The notes below the pieces were generated by a model. It worked only from the letters and a program-made list of their open reading frames with translations. It made no database searches and had not been told where the DNA came from. This document shows, piece by piece, positions 7,840 through 15,792 of a stretch of DNA of 64,000 bases (the stretch's first letter is position 1; each line of letters opens with the position of its first letter). Position numbers and translations under genes: made by a program. The DNA lies in NCBI RefSeq assembly GCF_003324565.1, contig NZ_QOLA01000009.1, positions 1-64,000 on the forward strand, given 5' to 3'. This DNA is from Streptomyces sp. SDr-06. Its GTDB lineage: Bacteria; Actinomycetota; Actinomycetes; Streptomycetales; Streptomycetaceae.

Positions 7840-9888
7840 GTGAGCGACACCACCGATCTGATGGGCGTGACTGCCGACAGCTCTGTCGACAACGCCGCGC
7901 CCGCCGCAGGTGCTGCCTCTGGCACCACCGCACGGCGCCGCCGCTCCGGCACCGGCCTCGACGGCATGGTCCTGGCCGAGCTGCAGCAGGTCGCGTCCGG
8001 CCTCGGCATCAGGGGCACCGCGCGCATGCGCAAGAGCCAGCTGATCGAGGTCATCAAGGAGGCGCAGGCCGGAGGCGGCTCCGCGGGCAAGAGCGCCGCG
8101 CCGTCCGCCGACGCCGAGGCCAAGCCGAAGCGCCGCGCCACCTCCAAGGCCCGTACGGGTGAGGAGGCCGCCGCGCCCGCCGCCGAGAAGCAGCCCGCGC
8201 AGCAGCAGATCGACATCCCGGGCCAGCCGTCCGCCAAGGTCTCCGACCAGGCGGCCGGTGACGAGCAGCCCGCGGGCGAGCGTCGCCGGCGCCGTGCCAC
8301 CGCCCCGTCCGGCAGCCCCGAGACCGCCGCCGCGGCCGTCGAGACCGCCACCAAGACGGAGGCCAAGGCCGAGGTCAGGACCGACGCCCAGCCCGAGGCG
8401 AAGGCGGCCGAGGCCGTCGAGACCGCCGAGGGCCGCCGTGACCGCCGTGACCGCGGTGAGCGGGGCGACCGCGGTGACCGCCGGGACCGCCAGCGCGGTG
8501 AGCGGGGCGACCGTGGTGAGCGCGGCGACCGTGGCGACCGCCGAGGCAAGGGCGACGACCAGCAGGGCGGCCAGCGCCAGCAGCGCCAGGGCGGCCAGCA
8601 GCAGGGCCAGCAGCAGAACAACGGCCCGCAGGACGACTTCGACGACGACGGCAGCCGCCGTGGCCGGCGCGGACGCTACCGCGACCGCCGCGGCCGCCGT
8701 GGTGGCCGTGACGAGTTCGGCGCCGAGCCGCAGGTCGCCGACGACGACGTCCTGATCCCCGTCGCGGGCATCCTGGACATCCTCGACAACTACGCGTTCA
8801 TCCGTACGTCCGGCTACCTGCCGGGCCCGAACGACGTGTACGTCTCGCTCGCCCAGGTCCGCAAGAACGGGCTGCGCAAGGGTGACCACGTCACCGGCGC
8901 CGTCCGCCAGCCCAAGGACGGCGAGCGCCGCGAGAAGTTCAACGCGCTGGTGCGCCTGGACTCCTCCAACGGCATGGCCGCCGACTCGGGCCGCGGCCGC
9001 CCGGAGTTCAACAAGCTGACCCCGCTGTACCCCCAGGACCGGCTCCGTCTGGAGACCGACCCGGGCGTGCTGACCACGCGGATCATCGACCTCGTGTCGC
9101 CGATCGGCAAGGGCCAGCGAGGCCTGATCGTGGCCCCGCCGAAGACCGGCAAGACCATGATCATGCAGGCGATCGCCAACGCGATCACCCACAACAACCC
9201 CGAGTGCCACCTGATGGTCGTCCTGGTCGACGAGCGTCCGGAAGAGGTCACCGACATGCAGCGGTCGGTGAAGGGCGAGGTCATCTCCTCGACCTTCGAC
9301 CGTCCCGCCGAGGACCACACCACCGTCGCCGAGCTGGCCATCGAGCGCGCCAAGCGTCTCGTCGAGCTCGGTCACGACGTGGTCGTGCTGCTCGACTCGA
9401 TCACCCGTCTGGGCCGTGCGTACAACCTGGCGGCCCCGGCCTCCGGCCGCATCCTGTCCGGTGGTGTCGACTCGACCGCCCTCTACCCGCCGAAGCGCTT
9501 CTTCGGTGCGGCGCGCAACATCGAGGACGGCGGCTCGCTGACCATCCTCGCCACCGCGCTCGTGGAGACCGGCTCGCGCATGGACGAGGTGATCTTCGAG
9601 GAGTTCAAGGGCACCGGCAACATGGAGCTCAAGCTCGACCGCAAGCTCGCCGACAAGCGCATCTTCCCGGCGGTGGACGTGGACGCGTCCGGCACCCGCA
9701 AGGAAGAGATCCTGCTCGGCAGCGACGAGCTCGCGGTTGTCTGGAAGCTGCGCCGGGTGCTGCACGCGCTCGACCAGCAGCAGGCCATCGAGCTGCTCCT
9801 CGACAAGATGAAGCAGACGAAGTCGAACGCCGAGTTCCTGCTCCAGATCCAGAAGACGACTCCGGGTCCGGGCAACGGCAACGACTAG
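7840..9888 (+). CDS. rho: Transcription termination factor Rho
   Basis: A 682-residue hexameric RNA-dependent ATPase that ends transcription. The Rho N domain is near residues 40-75. A long low-complexity insertion (about 85-300), rich in Arg, Gly, Asp and Gln with RGERGDRGD-type repeats, separates it from the cold-shock RNA-binding domain (about 305-380). The P-loop APPKTGKT is at 432-439 with K438, followed by VVLVDERPEEVTDM and the Q/R-loop region. The arginine-rich insertion is typical of high-GC actinobacterial Rho and makes it much longer than the roughly 420-residue E. coli protein. GTG 7840 follows GGGAAGGA. A strong terminator follows. Confidence 0.97.
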   Translation: MSDTTDLMGVTADSSVDNAAPAAGAASGTTARRRRSGTGLDGMVLAELQQVASGLGIRGTARMRKSQLIEVIKEAQAGGGSAGKSAAPSADAEAKPKRRATSKARTGEEAAAPAAEKQPAQQQIDIPGQPSAKVSDQAAGDEQPAGERRRRRATAPSGSPETAAAAVETATKTEAKAEVRTDAQPEAKAAEAVETAEGRRDRRDRGERGDRGDRRDRQRGERGDRGERGDRGDRRGKGDDQQGGQRQQRQGGQQQGQQQNNGPQDDFDDDGSRRGRRGRYRDRRGRRGGRDEFGAEPQVADDDVLIPVAGILDILDNYAFIRTSGYLPGPNDVYVSLAQVRKNGLRKGDHVTGAVRQPKDGERREKFNALVRLDSSNGMAADSGRGRPEFNKLTPLYPQDRLRLETDPGVLTTRIIDLVSPIGKGQRGLIVAPPKTGKTMIMQAIANAITHNNPECHLMVVLVDERPEEVTDMQRSVKGEVISSTFDRPAEDHTTVAELAIERAKRLVELGHDVVVLLDSITRLGRAYNLAAPASGRILSGGVDSTALYPPKRFFGAARNIEDGGSLTILATALVETGSRMDEVIFEEFKGTGNMELKLDRKLADKRIFPAVDVDASGTRKEEILLGSDELAVVWKLRRVLHALDQQQAIELLLDKMKQTKSNAEFLLQIQKTTPGPGNGND

Positions 9889-9919
9889 CAATTCCGGCTC
9901 CACCGGGGCCACTTGAGAG

Positions 9920-9953
9920 CGCCCCCGTCATTTCGGTGACGGGGGCGTTTTTT
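9920..9953 (+). terminator. Intrinsic terminator of rho
   Basis: An 11-bp perfect GC-rich stem (9920-9930 with 9937-9947), loop TTTCGG and six T residues (9948-9953). It has the full stem plus U-tract structure. Confidence 0.92.
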
Positions 9954-10023
9954 GCGCAGTAGTATCAGCGGGCCGTAAGTGGGGGGAACGTATTACTGAT
10001 GCGCCACTGAGCCGCTGAGCTCT

Positions 10024-10057
10024 GCCCTGGGCAACCGCCGGGCAGGGCTTTCTGTTT
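10024..10057 (+). terminator. Terminator-like hairpin upstream of the protease gene
   Basis: GCCCTG (10024-10029) and CAGGGC (10043-10048) form a stem that is followed by a T-rich tract. It could be a second stop signal for rho read-through or an attenuator in the protease leader. I compared it with the actinobacterial c-di-AMP (ydaO) riboswitch because of the GGGCAACCGCC motif, but the rest of that consensus is absent. Confidence 0.4.
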
Positions 10058-10119
10058 TCTGGCGTTTCTGGCGCACGGACTCCCCTGCGCATTTACGGGT
10101 CAACCCATGGGGAGATCGA

Positions 10120-11880
10120 ATGACATCTGGCAGGCGGAGGGTGCGCAATGCCCTCCCTGCGGCGACCGCCGTACTCGCACTGGGATCGATGGCCCTCGCG
10201 GCCGCACCGGCCCAGGCATCCGACGCTCCACCGCTGCCCGGCAAACACGGCGTCCAGGCGCCGCCGGCCCCGGCCTCCCAAGCAGAACTGAAGGCCCGGC
10301 TCAAGAGCGCAACCAGCCATTTTTCCCCTACGGCGCCCACCGCGCCGAACACGGCGAGCCCCGCGCCCGGCGCCTCCAAGACGCCGGGCGGCCAGGACCC
10401 GAAGATCATCGGCGGTACGCCCGCCGCGGTCGGCGAGGCGCCCTGGATGGTCCAGCTCTTCTACAACGACCCGGTGACCAACCAGGGCGTCTTCTGCGGC
10501 GGCACCCTGGTGGCCCCCGGCAAGGTGCTCACCGCCGCCCACTGCGTGGCGGGCCGGGACTGGACCAAGAACGGCGTCGTCCTGGGCGGCACCGTCCAGT
10601 ACCCGCTCAACGGCGACGTGCACGGCGGCCGGCTCGTCAACGTGGCGCGCCAGTGGTCGAACCCCGCCTTCGACACGGGCACCCTCACCGGGGACGTGGC
10701 GGTGCTGACGCTGGCCGCTCCGCTGCCGTACCAGACGCTCCAGCCGGCCGCGTCCGACGAGAGCGTCGCCTACCGGCCGGGCACCCCGGCCACGGTGTAC
10801 GGCTGGGGCCGCACCAGCTCCACCAGCCAGGACGTCTCGATGTCGCTGCTCAAGGCGACGATCCCGGTCCAGTCCGACGCCACCTGCGCCGCGTTCTACA
10901 ACCAGGCGCCCGAGAACTCCTTCGTGCCGGGCCAGATGGCCTGCGCGGGGAACCCGGCGAGCGGGGCCGACGCGGGCACCGTCTCGCCGTGCAACGGCGA
11001 CTCCGGCGGCCCGCTCGTCGTGGGCAACCGCATCGTGGGCGTGGTGTCGTGGGGCCGCGAGGACTGCGTGGCGGCGGGCTCGTACAGCGTCTACTCGAAG
11101 CTCAGCACCTTCGCCGGGCTCGTCGGGCCCCGCGTCGACGACACCGACCTGAACTTCGACGGGCGCGCCGACCTCTTCGCGCGCAACGACAGCACCGGTG
11201 AGGGCTTCGCGTACTACTCGCAGGGCATCACCATCGGCAACCGGTACTCGCTGGGCGACTGGCGCGGCTACGACCTGGTCCGCCAGACCGACCTCGACCG
11301 GGACCAGCGCCAGGACTTCGTCCTGCGCACCACCGGCGGGCACCTGGACTGGTACCACTACAGCGCCGCCGCGAACGCCTTCGTCCACCAGGACCTGGGC
11401 GGCGGCTGGGGCGCGATGAAGTCGATCGTGCTGCCCGGCGACCTCAACGGTGACGCCCTGACCGACCTCCTGGCGGTCGACGCCGGCGGGCAGCTGTGGC
11501 TCTACCCCGGCAACGGCGACGGATCCTTCGGCAACCGCTCGGCCCTCGGCGGCGGCTGGGGCTCGATGGTCCTGGTGGGCAAGGGCGACTACACCGGCGA
11601 CGGCAAGGCCGACCTGCTGGCCCAGGACACCTCCGGCAAGCTGTGGCTCTACCCGGGCACCGGCCGCGGCGCCTTCGGCAACCGCTCGCTCGCGGGCTCG
11701 GCGGGCTGGACGTTCCCGGCGTACGCCGCCACCGGCGACGTGGACGGGGACGGCAGGGCCGACCTCTTCGCGCGGGACGGCGCGGGCGTGCTCTGGCTCT
11801 ACCCGGGCAATGGCCGCGGCGCCTTCGGCGACCGCTACCAGATCGGCGGGGGCTGGAACGGCTACAGCCTCATCGGCTGA
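10120..11880 (+). CDS. Secreted trypsin-like serine protease with FG-GAP repeats
   Basis: A 586-residue exported zymogen. It has a signal peptide (about 1-31, arginines followed by a hydrophobic stretch ending AAPAQA), a propeptide, then a chymotrypsin-fold domain beginning IIGG at residue 96. The triad is H141 (TAAHC), D192 (GDVAVLTL) and S295 (GDSGGP). Residues about 340-586 hold five FG-GAP/VCBS-type repeats with calcium-binding DxDxDGxxD-like loops (for example DVDGDGRADLF) and a recurring LWLYPGNGRGAFG unit, expected to form a beta-propeller that binds a surface or substrate. The gene is monocistronic, with a hairpin before and after. The substrate cannot be told from the sequence. Confidence 0.9.
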   Translation: MTSGRRRVRNALPAATAVLALGSMALAAAPAQASDAPPLPGKHGVQAPPAPASQAELKARLKSATSHFSPTAPTAPNTASPAPGASKTPGGQDPKIIGGTPAAVGEAPWMVQLFYNDPVTNQGVFCGGTLVAPGKVLTAAHCVAGRDWTKNGVVLGGTVQYPLNGDVHGGRLVNVARQWSNPAFDTGTLTGDVAVLTLAAPLPYQTLQPAASDESVAYRPGTPATVYGWGRTSSTSQDVSMSLLKATIPVQSDATCAAFYNQAPENSFVPGQMACAGNPASGADAGTVSPCNGDSGGPLVVGNRIVGVVSWGREDCVAAGSYSVYSKLSTFAGLVGPRVDDTDLNFDGRADLFARNDSTGEGFAYYSQGITIGNRYSLGDWRGYDLVRQTDLDRDQRQDFVLRTTGGHLDWYHYSAAANAFVHQDLGGGWGAMKSIVLPGDLNGDALTDLLAVDAGGQLWLYPGNGDGSFGNRSALGGGWGSMVLVGKGDYTGDGKADLLAQDTSGKLWLYPGTGRGAFGNRSLAGSAGWTFPAYAATGDVDGDGRADLFARDGAGVLWLYPGNGRGAFGDRYQIGGGWNGYSLIG

Positions 11881-11959
11881 GGCATTCGACACACGCGCCA
11901 CGCTCGCGGCGGCCGCGGACACATCCTGTGGCCGCCGCGAATCCGCAGGTGGGAGCGGT

Positions 11960-11989
11960 GGGCCCGGCCCCGACTTGCGGGCCGGGCCC
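11960..11989 (+). terminator. Hairpin terminator after the protease gene
   Basis: An 11-bp perfect stem (11960-11970 with 11979-11989) and an 8-base loop, about 80 bases after the stop codon. It has no U-run, as is common in Streptomyces. Confidence 0.7.
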
Positions 11990-12122
11990 GATGCGCTCTT
12001 ATGGCCTTCTTAGAACCCTGTGCAACCCTTCTTGGTGCTTCGACGTCTGACGAGTGTCGACAATCCGTGCCTGTATGCCAGGGCAGGGGGTAATCGGAGG
12101 AGCACCGAGAACTGAGGAGACC

Positions 12123-13232
12123 ATGACCGAGCAGGGCACACGCAGCAGCCGAATACGCGGGGCGGGCAAGCGCCGCAAGCAGCCCAGCACGCGCCGTCGC
12201 GCGGTGCGGATAGCGGCCTGGAGCGCGGCCGGTGTGGTGCTCGTCGGCGGGACCGGCCTCGGTTACGTGTACTTCAAGCTCAACGGCAACCTCAAGGGCG
12301 TCGACATCAACGCCCAGCTCGGCACCGACCGACCGCAGAACGTCGACAACGGCTCGATGGACATCCTGGTCCTCGGCTCGGACTCGCGGGCCGGTGCCAA
12401 CAAGGAGTACGGCTCGGACGAGGGCGGCGCCCGGTCCGACACGGCGATGGTCATCCACGTCTACCAGGGCCACAAGACCGCCAGCGTCGTCTCCATCCCG
12501 CGCGACACCCTGATCACCCGCCCCTCCTGCGCCACCCCGGACGGCAAGACCGACCCCGGCGCCAAGCGCCAGATGTTCAACACGGCGTACGAGGTCGGCG
12601 GCCCGGCGTGTGCGGTCAAGACGGTCGAGCAGATGTCCGGCATCCGCATGGACCACTACCTCGAGGTCGACTTCACCGGCTTCAAGAAGCTCATCGACCA
12701 GCTCGGCGGGGTGCCCGTCACCACGAACAAGCCGATCAAGGACGACAAGAGCCACCTCGACCTCCCGGCCGGCCGGCACACCCTCAACGGCGAGCAGGCG
12801 CTCGGCCTCGTACGGACCCGGCACGGCGTGGTCGGCGACGGCAGCGACCTCGGCCGCATCCAGCTCCAGCAGGCCTTCATCAAGGCGCTGATCGGCCAGG
12901 TCAAGAGCGTGGGCGTGTTCAGCAACCCGGCCAAGCTGTACGGGCTCGCCGACGCCGCGACCAAGGCGGTCACCACCGACTCGGACCTGAGCTCGATCAA
13001 CTCGCTGATCGGTTTCGCCAACGGCCTCAAGGGCCTGGACGCCGGGAACGTCAAGATGATCACGCTGCCGGTGCAGTACGACAAGCGGGACCCCAACCGC
13101 GTCAGCCCGCTGGAGGCGCAGTCCCGGCAGGTCTGGGACGCCCTCGCCAAGGACCAGCCGATCCCCGCGTCCGCGACCGCCGACTCGGCGGGCGACAAGG
13201 GCACCGCGGGCGGCTACGTAGCCCCGCAGTAG
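12123..13232 (+). CDS. LytR-CpsA-Psr (LCP) family cell wall polymer ligase
   Basis: A 369-residue membrane-anchored protein. It has a basic cytoplasmic N-terminus, one transmembrane helix at about 27-51, then the LCP domain: DILVLGSDSR, the RSDTAMVIHV strand, VSIPRDTL, and the segment around RTRHGVVGDGSDLGRIQLQQAF, which carries the arginines and acidic residues that bind pyrophosphate and polyprenyl. LCP enzymes attach lipid-linked glycans (teichoic or teichuronic type) to peptidoglycan. ATG 12123 follows GAGGAG-type purines; an in-frame start at 12054 is less likely. The WecA-like glycan initiator 5 kb downstream could supply substrate (inference). Confidence 0.92.
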   Translation: MTEQGTRSSRIRGAGKRRKQPSTRRRAVRIAAWSAAGVVLVGGTGLGYVYFKLNGNLKGVDINAQLGTDRPQNVDNGSMDILVLGSDSRAGANKEYGSDEGGARSDTAMVIHVYQGHKTASVVSIPRDTLITRPSCATPDGKTDPGAKRQMFNTAYEVGGPACAVKTVEQMSGIRMDHYLEVDFTGFKKLIDQLGGVPVTTNKPIKDDKSHLDLPAGRHTLNGEQALGLVRTRHGVVGDGSDLGRIQLQQAFIKALIGQVKSVGVFSNPAKLYGLADAATKAVTTDSDLSSINSLIGFANGLKGLDAGNVKMITLPVQYDKRDPNRVSPLEAQSRQVWDALAKDQPIPASATADSAGDKGTAGGYVAPQ

Positions 13233-13290
13233 GGCCCGCGGGACGGTGCGGGGCGGGTGCGGCCGGGCGTCGGCGGCTCGCGGACGGCCG

Positions 13291-13317
13291 GGGAATAGAT
13301 GCGCGTCCACCCCGGTT
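13291..13317 (+). promoter_or_regulatory. SigR-type promoter of rpmE
   Basis: GGGAAT (13291-13296), exactly 18 bases, then GTT (13315-13317): a perfect match to the Streptomyces SigR consensus. I recall rpmE being reported as a SigR target in S. coelicolor. The start site would be near 13323, about 100 bases before the TTG start of rpmE. Confidence 0.75.
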
Positions 13318-13420
13318 TTGGGAGATGCGGCCAGTCCTGGCAGACTGGTACGTCGGCCCCGGTTCACGTATGCGCAATCCGCGCCTGCGACCCGGCGCCC
13401 TCCCGAACCTAGGAGACACC

Positions 13421-13648
13421 TTGAAGCGCGACATCCACCCCGAGTACGTCGAGACCCAGGTCAGCTGCACCTGTGGCGCGGCTTTCACCACCCGTAGCAC
13501 GATCGAGGGCGGTTCCATCCGCGCCGAAATCTGCTCCGAGTGCCACCCGTTCTACACGGGCAAGCAGAAGATCATGGACACCGGCGGCCGTGTGGCCCGC
13601 TTCGAGGCCCGCTTCGGCAAGGCCGCTGCCGGCTCCGCCCAGAAGTAG
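13421..13648 (+). CDS. rpmE: Ribosomal protein L31, zinc-containing type
   Basis: A 75-residue L31 of the cysteine-containing (C+) type, with C16, C18, C37 and C40 placed to hold a zinc ion (SCTCGAAF and CSECHPFYTG). The start is a rare TTG at 13421; AGGAG (13411-13415) lies 5 bases before it and the family N-terminus MKRDIHPEY begins there. It lies on the 50S subunit at the bridge to 30S. The SigR-type promoter fits the idea that thiol oxidation ejects zinc from L31, so new protein is needed after disulfide stress. A hairpin follows before prfA. Confidence 0.96.
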   Translation: MKRDIHPEYVETQVSCTCGAAFTTRSTIEGGSIRAEICSECHPFYTGKQKIMDTGGRVARFEARFGKAAAGSAQK

Positions 13649-13658
13649 CGAGCCAACT

Positions 13659-13707
13659 GCGCCGGTCCGTGGCGCCTCCTTCCCGGGGGCGCCGCGACCG
13701 GCGCTTT
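13659..13707 (+). terminator. Hairpin between rpmE and prfA
   Basis: GCGCCGGTC (13659-13667) pairs perfectly with GACCGGCGC (13696-13704), with a further small GGCGCC pairing inside the loop, and TTT follows. It is 11 bases beyond the rpmE stop. Confidence 0.65.
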
Positions 13708-13750
13708 GCCGTCCAGCCCTACTTCTTCGTTTGAACCCCAGGAGCCACCG

Positions 13751-14830
13751 ATGTTCGAAGCGGTCGAGGACCTCATCGGCGAGCACGCCGATCTCGAGAC
13801 GAAGCTCGCCGACCCTTCGGTCCACGCCGATCAGGCCAACGCGCGCAAGCTGAACAAGCGCTACGCCGAGCTGACGCCGATCGTCGGGACCTACCGCGCC
13901 TGGAAGCAGACGGGCGAGGACATCGAGACGGCCCGCGAGTTCGCGGCCGACGACCCCGACTTCGCCGCCGAGGTCAAGGACCTGACCGCGCAGCGCGAAG
14001 AGCTCACCGAGAAGCTCCGCCTGCTCCTGGTCCCGCGCGACCCGAGCGACGACAAGGACGTGCTCCTGGAGATCAAGGCGGGCGCGGGCGGCGACGAGTC
14101 GGCCCTGTTCGCCGGCGACCTCCTGCGCATGTACCTGCGCTACGCCGAGCGGGTCGGCTGGAAGACCGAGATCATCGACTCCACCGAGTCCGACCAGGGC
14201 GGCTACAAGGACGTCCAGGTCGCCGTGAAGACCAAGGGCGGCAACGGCGCGACCGAGCCCGGCCAGGGCGTCTGGGCGCGCCTGAAGTACGAGGGCGGCG
14301 TGCACCGCGTGCAGCGTGTGCCGGCCACCGAGTCGCAGGGCCGCATCCACACCTCCGCCGCCGGCGTGCTCGTCACGCCCGAGGCCGAGGAGGTCGACGT
14401 CGAGATCAACATGAACGACCTCCGCATCGACGTGTACCGCTCCTCGGGCCCCGGCGGCCAGTCCGTCAACACGACCGACTCCGCCGTGCGCATCACGCAC
14501 ATCCCGACCGGCGTGGTCGCCTCCTGCCAGAACGAGAAGAGCCAGCTCCAGAACAAGGAGCAGGCCATGCGCATCCTGCGCTCGCGGCTGCTCGCTGCCG
14601 CCCAGGAGGCCGCCGAGCAGGAGGCCGCCGACGCCCGCCGCAGCCAGGTGCGCACCGTCGACCGCTCCGAGAAGATCCGGACGTACAACTTCCCGGAAAA
14701 CCGCATCTCGGACCACCGGGTCGGCTTCAAGGCGTACAACTTGGACCAGGTCCTCGACGGCGACCTGGACGCGATGATCCAGGCCTGCGTCGACGCGGAC
14801 TCCGCGGCCAAGCTCGCGGCCGCCCAGTAA
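13751..14830 (+). CDS. prfA: Peptide chain release factor 1
   Basis: A 359-residue class I release factor that reads UAA and UAG and triggers peptide release. The GGQ motif is at residues 235-237 within SSGPGGQSVNTTDSAVRITH. The N-terminal domain is mostly helical. ATG 13751 follows GGAGCC; upstream in-frame codons are not conserved-looking. The next gene, prmC, encodes the methyltransferase that modifies the glutamine of GGQ, so enzyme and substrate are encoded together. Confidence 0.97.
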   Translation: MFEAVEDLIGEHADLETKLADPSVHADQANARKLNKRYAELTPIVGTYRAWKQTGEDIETAREFAADDPDFAAEVKDLTAQREELTEKLRLLLVPRDPSDDKDVLLEIKAGAGGDESALFAGDLLRMYLRYAERVGWKTEIIDSTESDQGGYKDVQVAVKTKGGNGATEPGQGVWARLKYEGGVHRVQRVPATESQGRIHTSAAGVLVTPEAEEVDVEINMNDLRIDVYRSSGPGGQSVNTTDSAVRITHIPTGVVASCQNEKSQLQNKEQAMRILRSRLLAAAQEAAEQEAADARRSQVRTVDRSEKIRTYNFPENRISDHRVGFKAYNLDQVLDGDLDAMIQACVDADSAAKLAAAQ

Positions 14831-14863
14831 TTCCCACCCCCGTACGACTGCCGGAGGACCAGC

Positions 14864-15745
14864 GTGCAGCAAAACTCTGGGGGGCGACCCCCAGGCCCCC
14901 GAAGCGTGCTGCTTGCCGAGGTGGCCCAGGCCACCCAGCGGCTGGCCGACGCCGGCGTGCCCTCTCCGCGCTTCGACGCGGAGGAGCTCGCCGCGCACAT
15001 CCACGGCGTCAAGCGGGGAGAGCTGCACCACGTCAAGGACGCCGACTTCGACGCCCGCTACTGGGAGGCCATCGCCCGCCGCGAGGCCCGCGAGCCGCTC
15101 CAGCACATCACCGGCCGCGCCTTCTTCCGCTACCTCGAACTCCAGGTCGGGCCGGGGGTGTTCGTGCCACGTCCGGAGACCGAGTCGGTGGTCGGGTGGG
15201 CCATAGACGCCGTGCGCGCGATGGACGTCGTCGAGCCGCTGATCGTGGACCTGTGCACCGGCTCGGGCGCCATCGCGCTCGCCATGGCGCAGGAGGTGCC
15301 GCGCTCGCGCGTGCACGCCGTGGAGCTGTCCGAGGACGCACTGGAGTGGACGCGGAAGAACGTCGAGGGGTCCCGCGTCGTTCTCCACCAGGGCGACGCG
15401 CTCACCGCGCTGCCCGAGCTCGACGGTCAGGTCGACCTGGTCATCTCCAACCCGCCGTACATCCCGCTCACCGAGTGGGAGTACGTCGCCCCCGAGGCCC
15501 GCGACCACGATCCCGAGCTGGCGCTGTTCTCCGGTGAGGACGGGCTCGACACCATCCGGGGCATCGAGCGCACCGCGCACCGCCTCCTGCGGCCCGGCGG
15601 GCTCGTCGTCATCGAGCACGCCGACACCCAGGGCGGCCAGGTGCCGTGGATCTTCAACGAGGAGGCCGGCTGGGCGGACGCGGCCGACCACCCCGACCTG
15701 AACAACCGCCCCCGCTTCGCCACGGCCCGCAAGGCCACACCGTGA
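14864..15745 (+). CDS. prmC: Release factor glutamine methyltransferase
   Basis: A 293-residue SAM-dependent N5-glutamine methyltransferase acting on the GGQ glutamine of release factors. It has an N-terminal helical domain, then a Rossmann methyltransferase domain with VDLCTGSGAIALAMA (SAM motif I) and the catalytic NPPY at 196-199. GTG 14864 follows GGAGGA, 33 bases after prfA. Codons 5-14 come from a palindromic intergenic repeat (14877-14900), and the conserved protein seems to begin only around LLAEVAQATQRLA. A second GTG at 14906 is the alternative start but lacks a ribosome binding site. Confidence 0.95.
   Translation: MQQNSGGRPPGPRSVLLAEVAQATQRLADAGVPSPRFDAEELAAHIHGVKRGELHHVKDADFDARYWEAIARREAREPLQHITGRAFFRYLELQVGPGVFVPRPETESVVGWAIDAVRAMDVVEPLIVDLCTGSGAIALAMAQEVPRSRVHAVELSEDALEWTRKNVEGSRVVLHQGDALTALPELDGQVDLVISNPPYIPLTEWEYVAPEARDHDPELALFSGEDGLDTIRGIERTAHRLLRPGGLVVIEHADTQGGQVPWIFNEEAGWADAADHPDLNNRPRFATARKATP
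14877..14900 (+). repeat. Palindromic G-run/C-run repeat inside the start of prmC
   Basis: CTGGGGG (14877-14883) and CCCCCAG (14888-14894), followed by GCCCCC. It belongs to the same family as the CTGGGGCTCCGCCCCAG units at 28559, 33475 and 33623 and the copy before atpA at 23446. Here it is read in frame as part of the N-terminus of prmC. Confidence 0.7.
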
Positions 15746-15792
15746 CCCGCCGCATCATCCAGACCGTGTACGTGTACGAGGAGGCCCGCTGA
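15742..15792 (+). CDS. Possible 16-codon ORF coupling prmC to tsaC
   Basis: A GTG at 15742 overlaps the prmC stop (GTGA), reads 16 codons (VTRRIIQTVYVYEEAR) and ends in a TGA at 15790-15792 that shares its A with the ATG of the next gene. Such a perfect overlap at both ends suggests translational coupling, letting ribosomes pass from prmC to tsaC. It contains the GAGGAGG ribosome binding site of tsaC. There is no homology evidence, and it may be only a by-product of tight packing. Confidence 0.3.
   Translation: MTRRIIQTVYVYEEAR

Noticed and set aside
7510..9912. 800-codon frame opposite rho
   Set aside because: Few stops on the antisense strand of a GC-rich gene; no real protein features and Rho is unambiguous.
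9970..10119. Possible c-di-AMP (ydaO) riboswitch before the protease gene
   Set aside because: Only the GGGCAACCGCC-like piece matches; the conserved GACAGCTAACT-type 3' element is absent.
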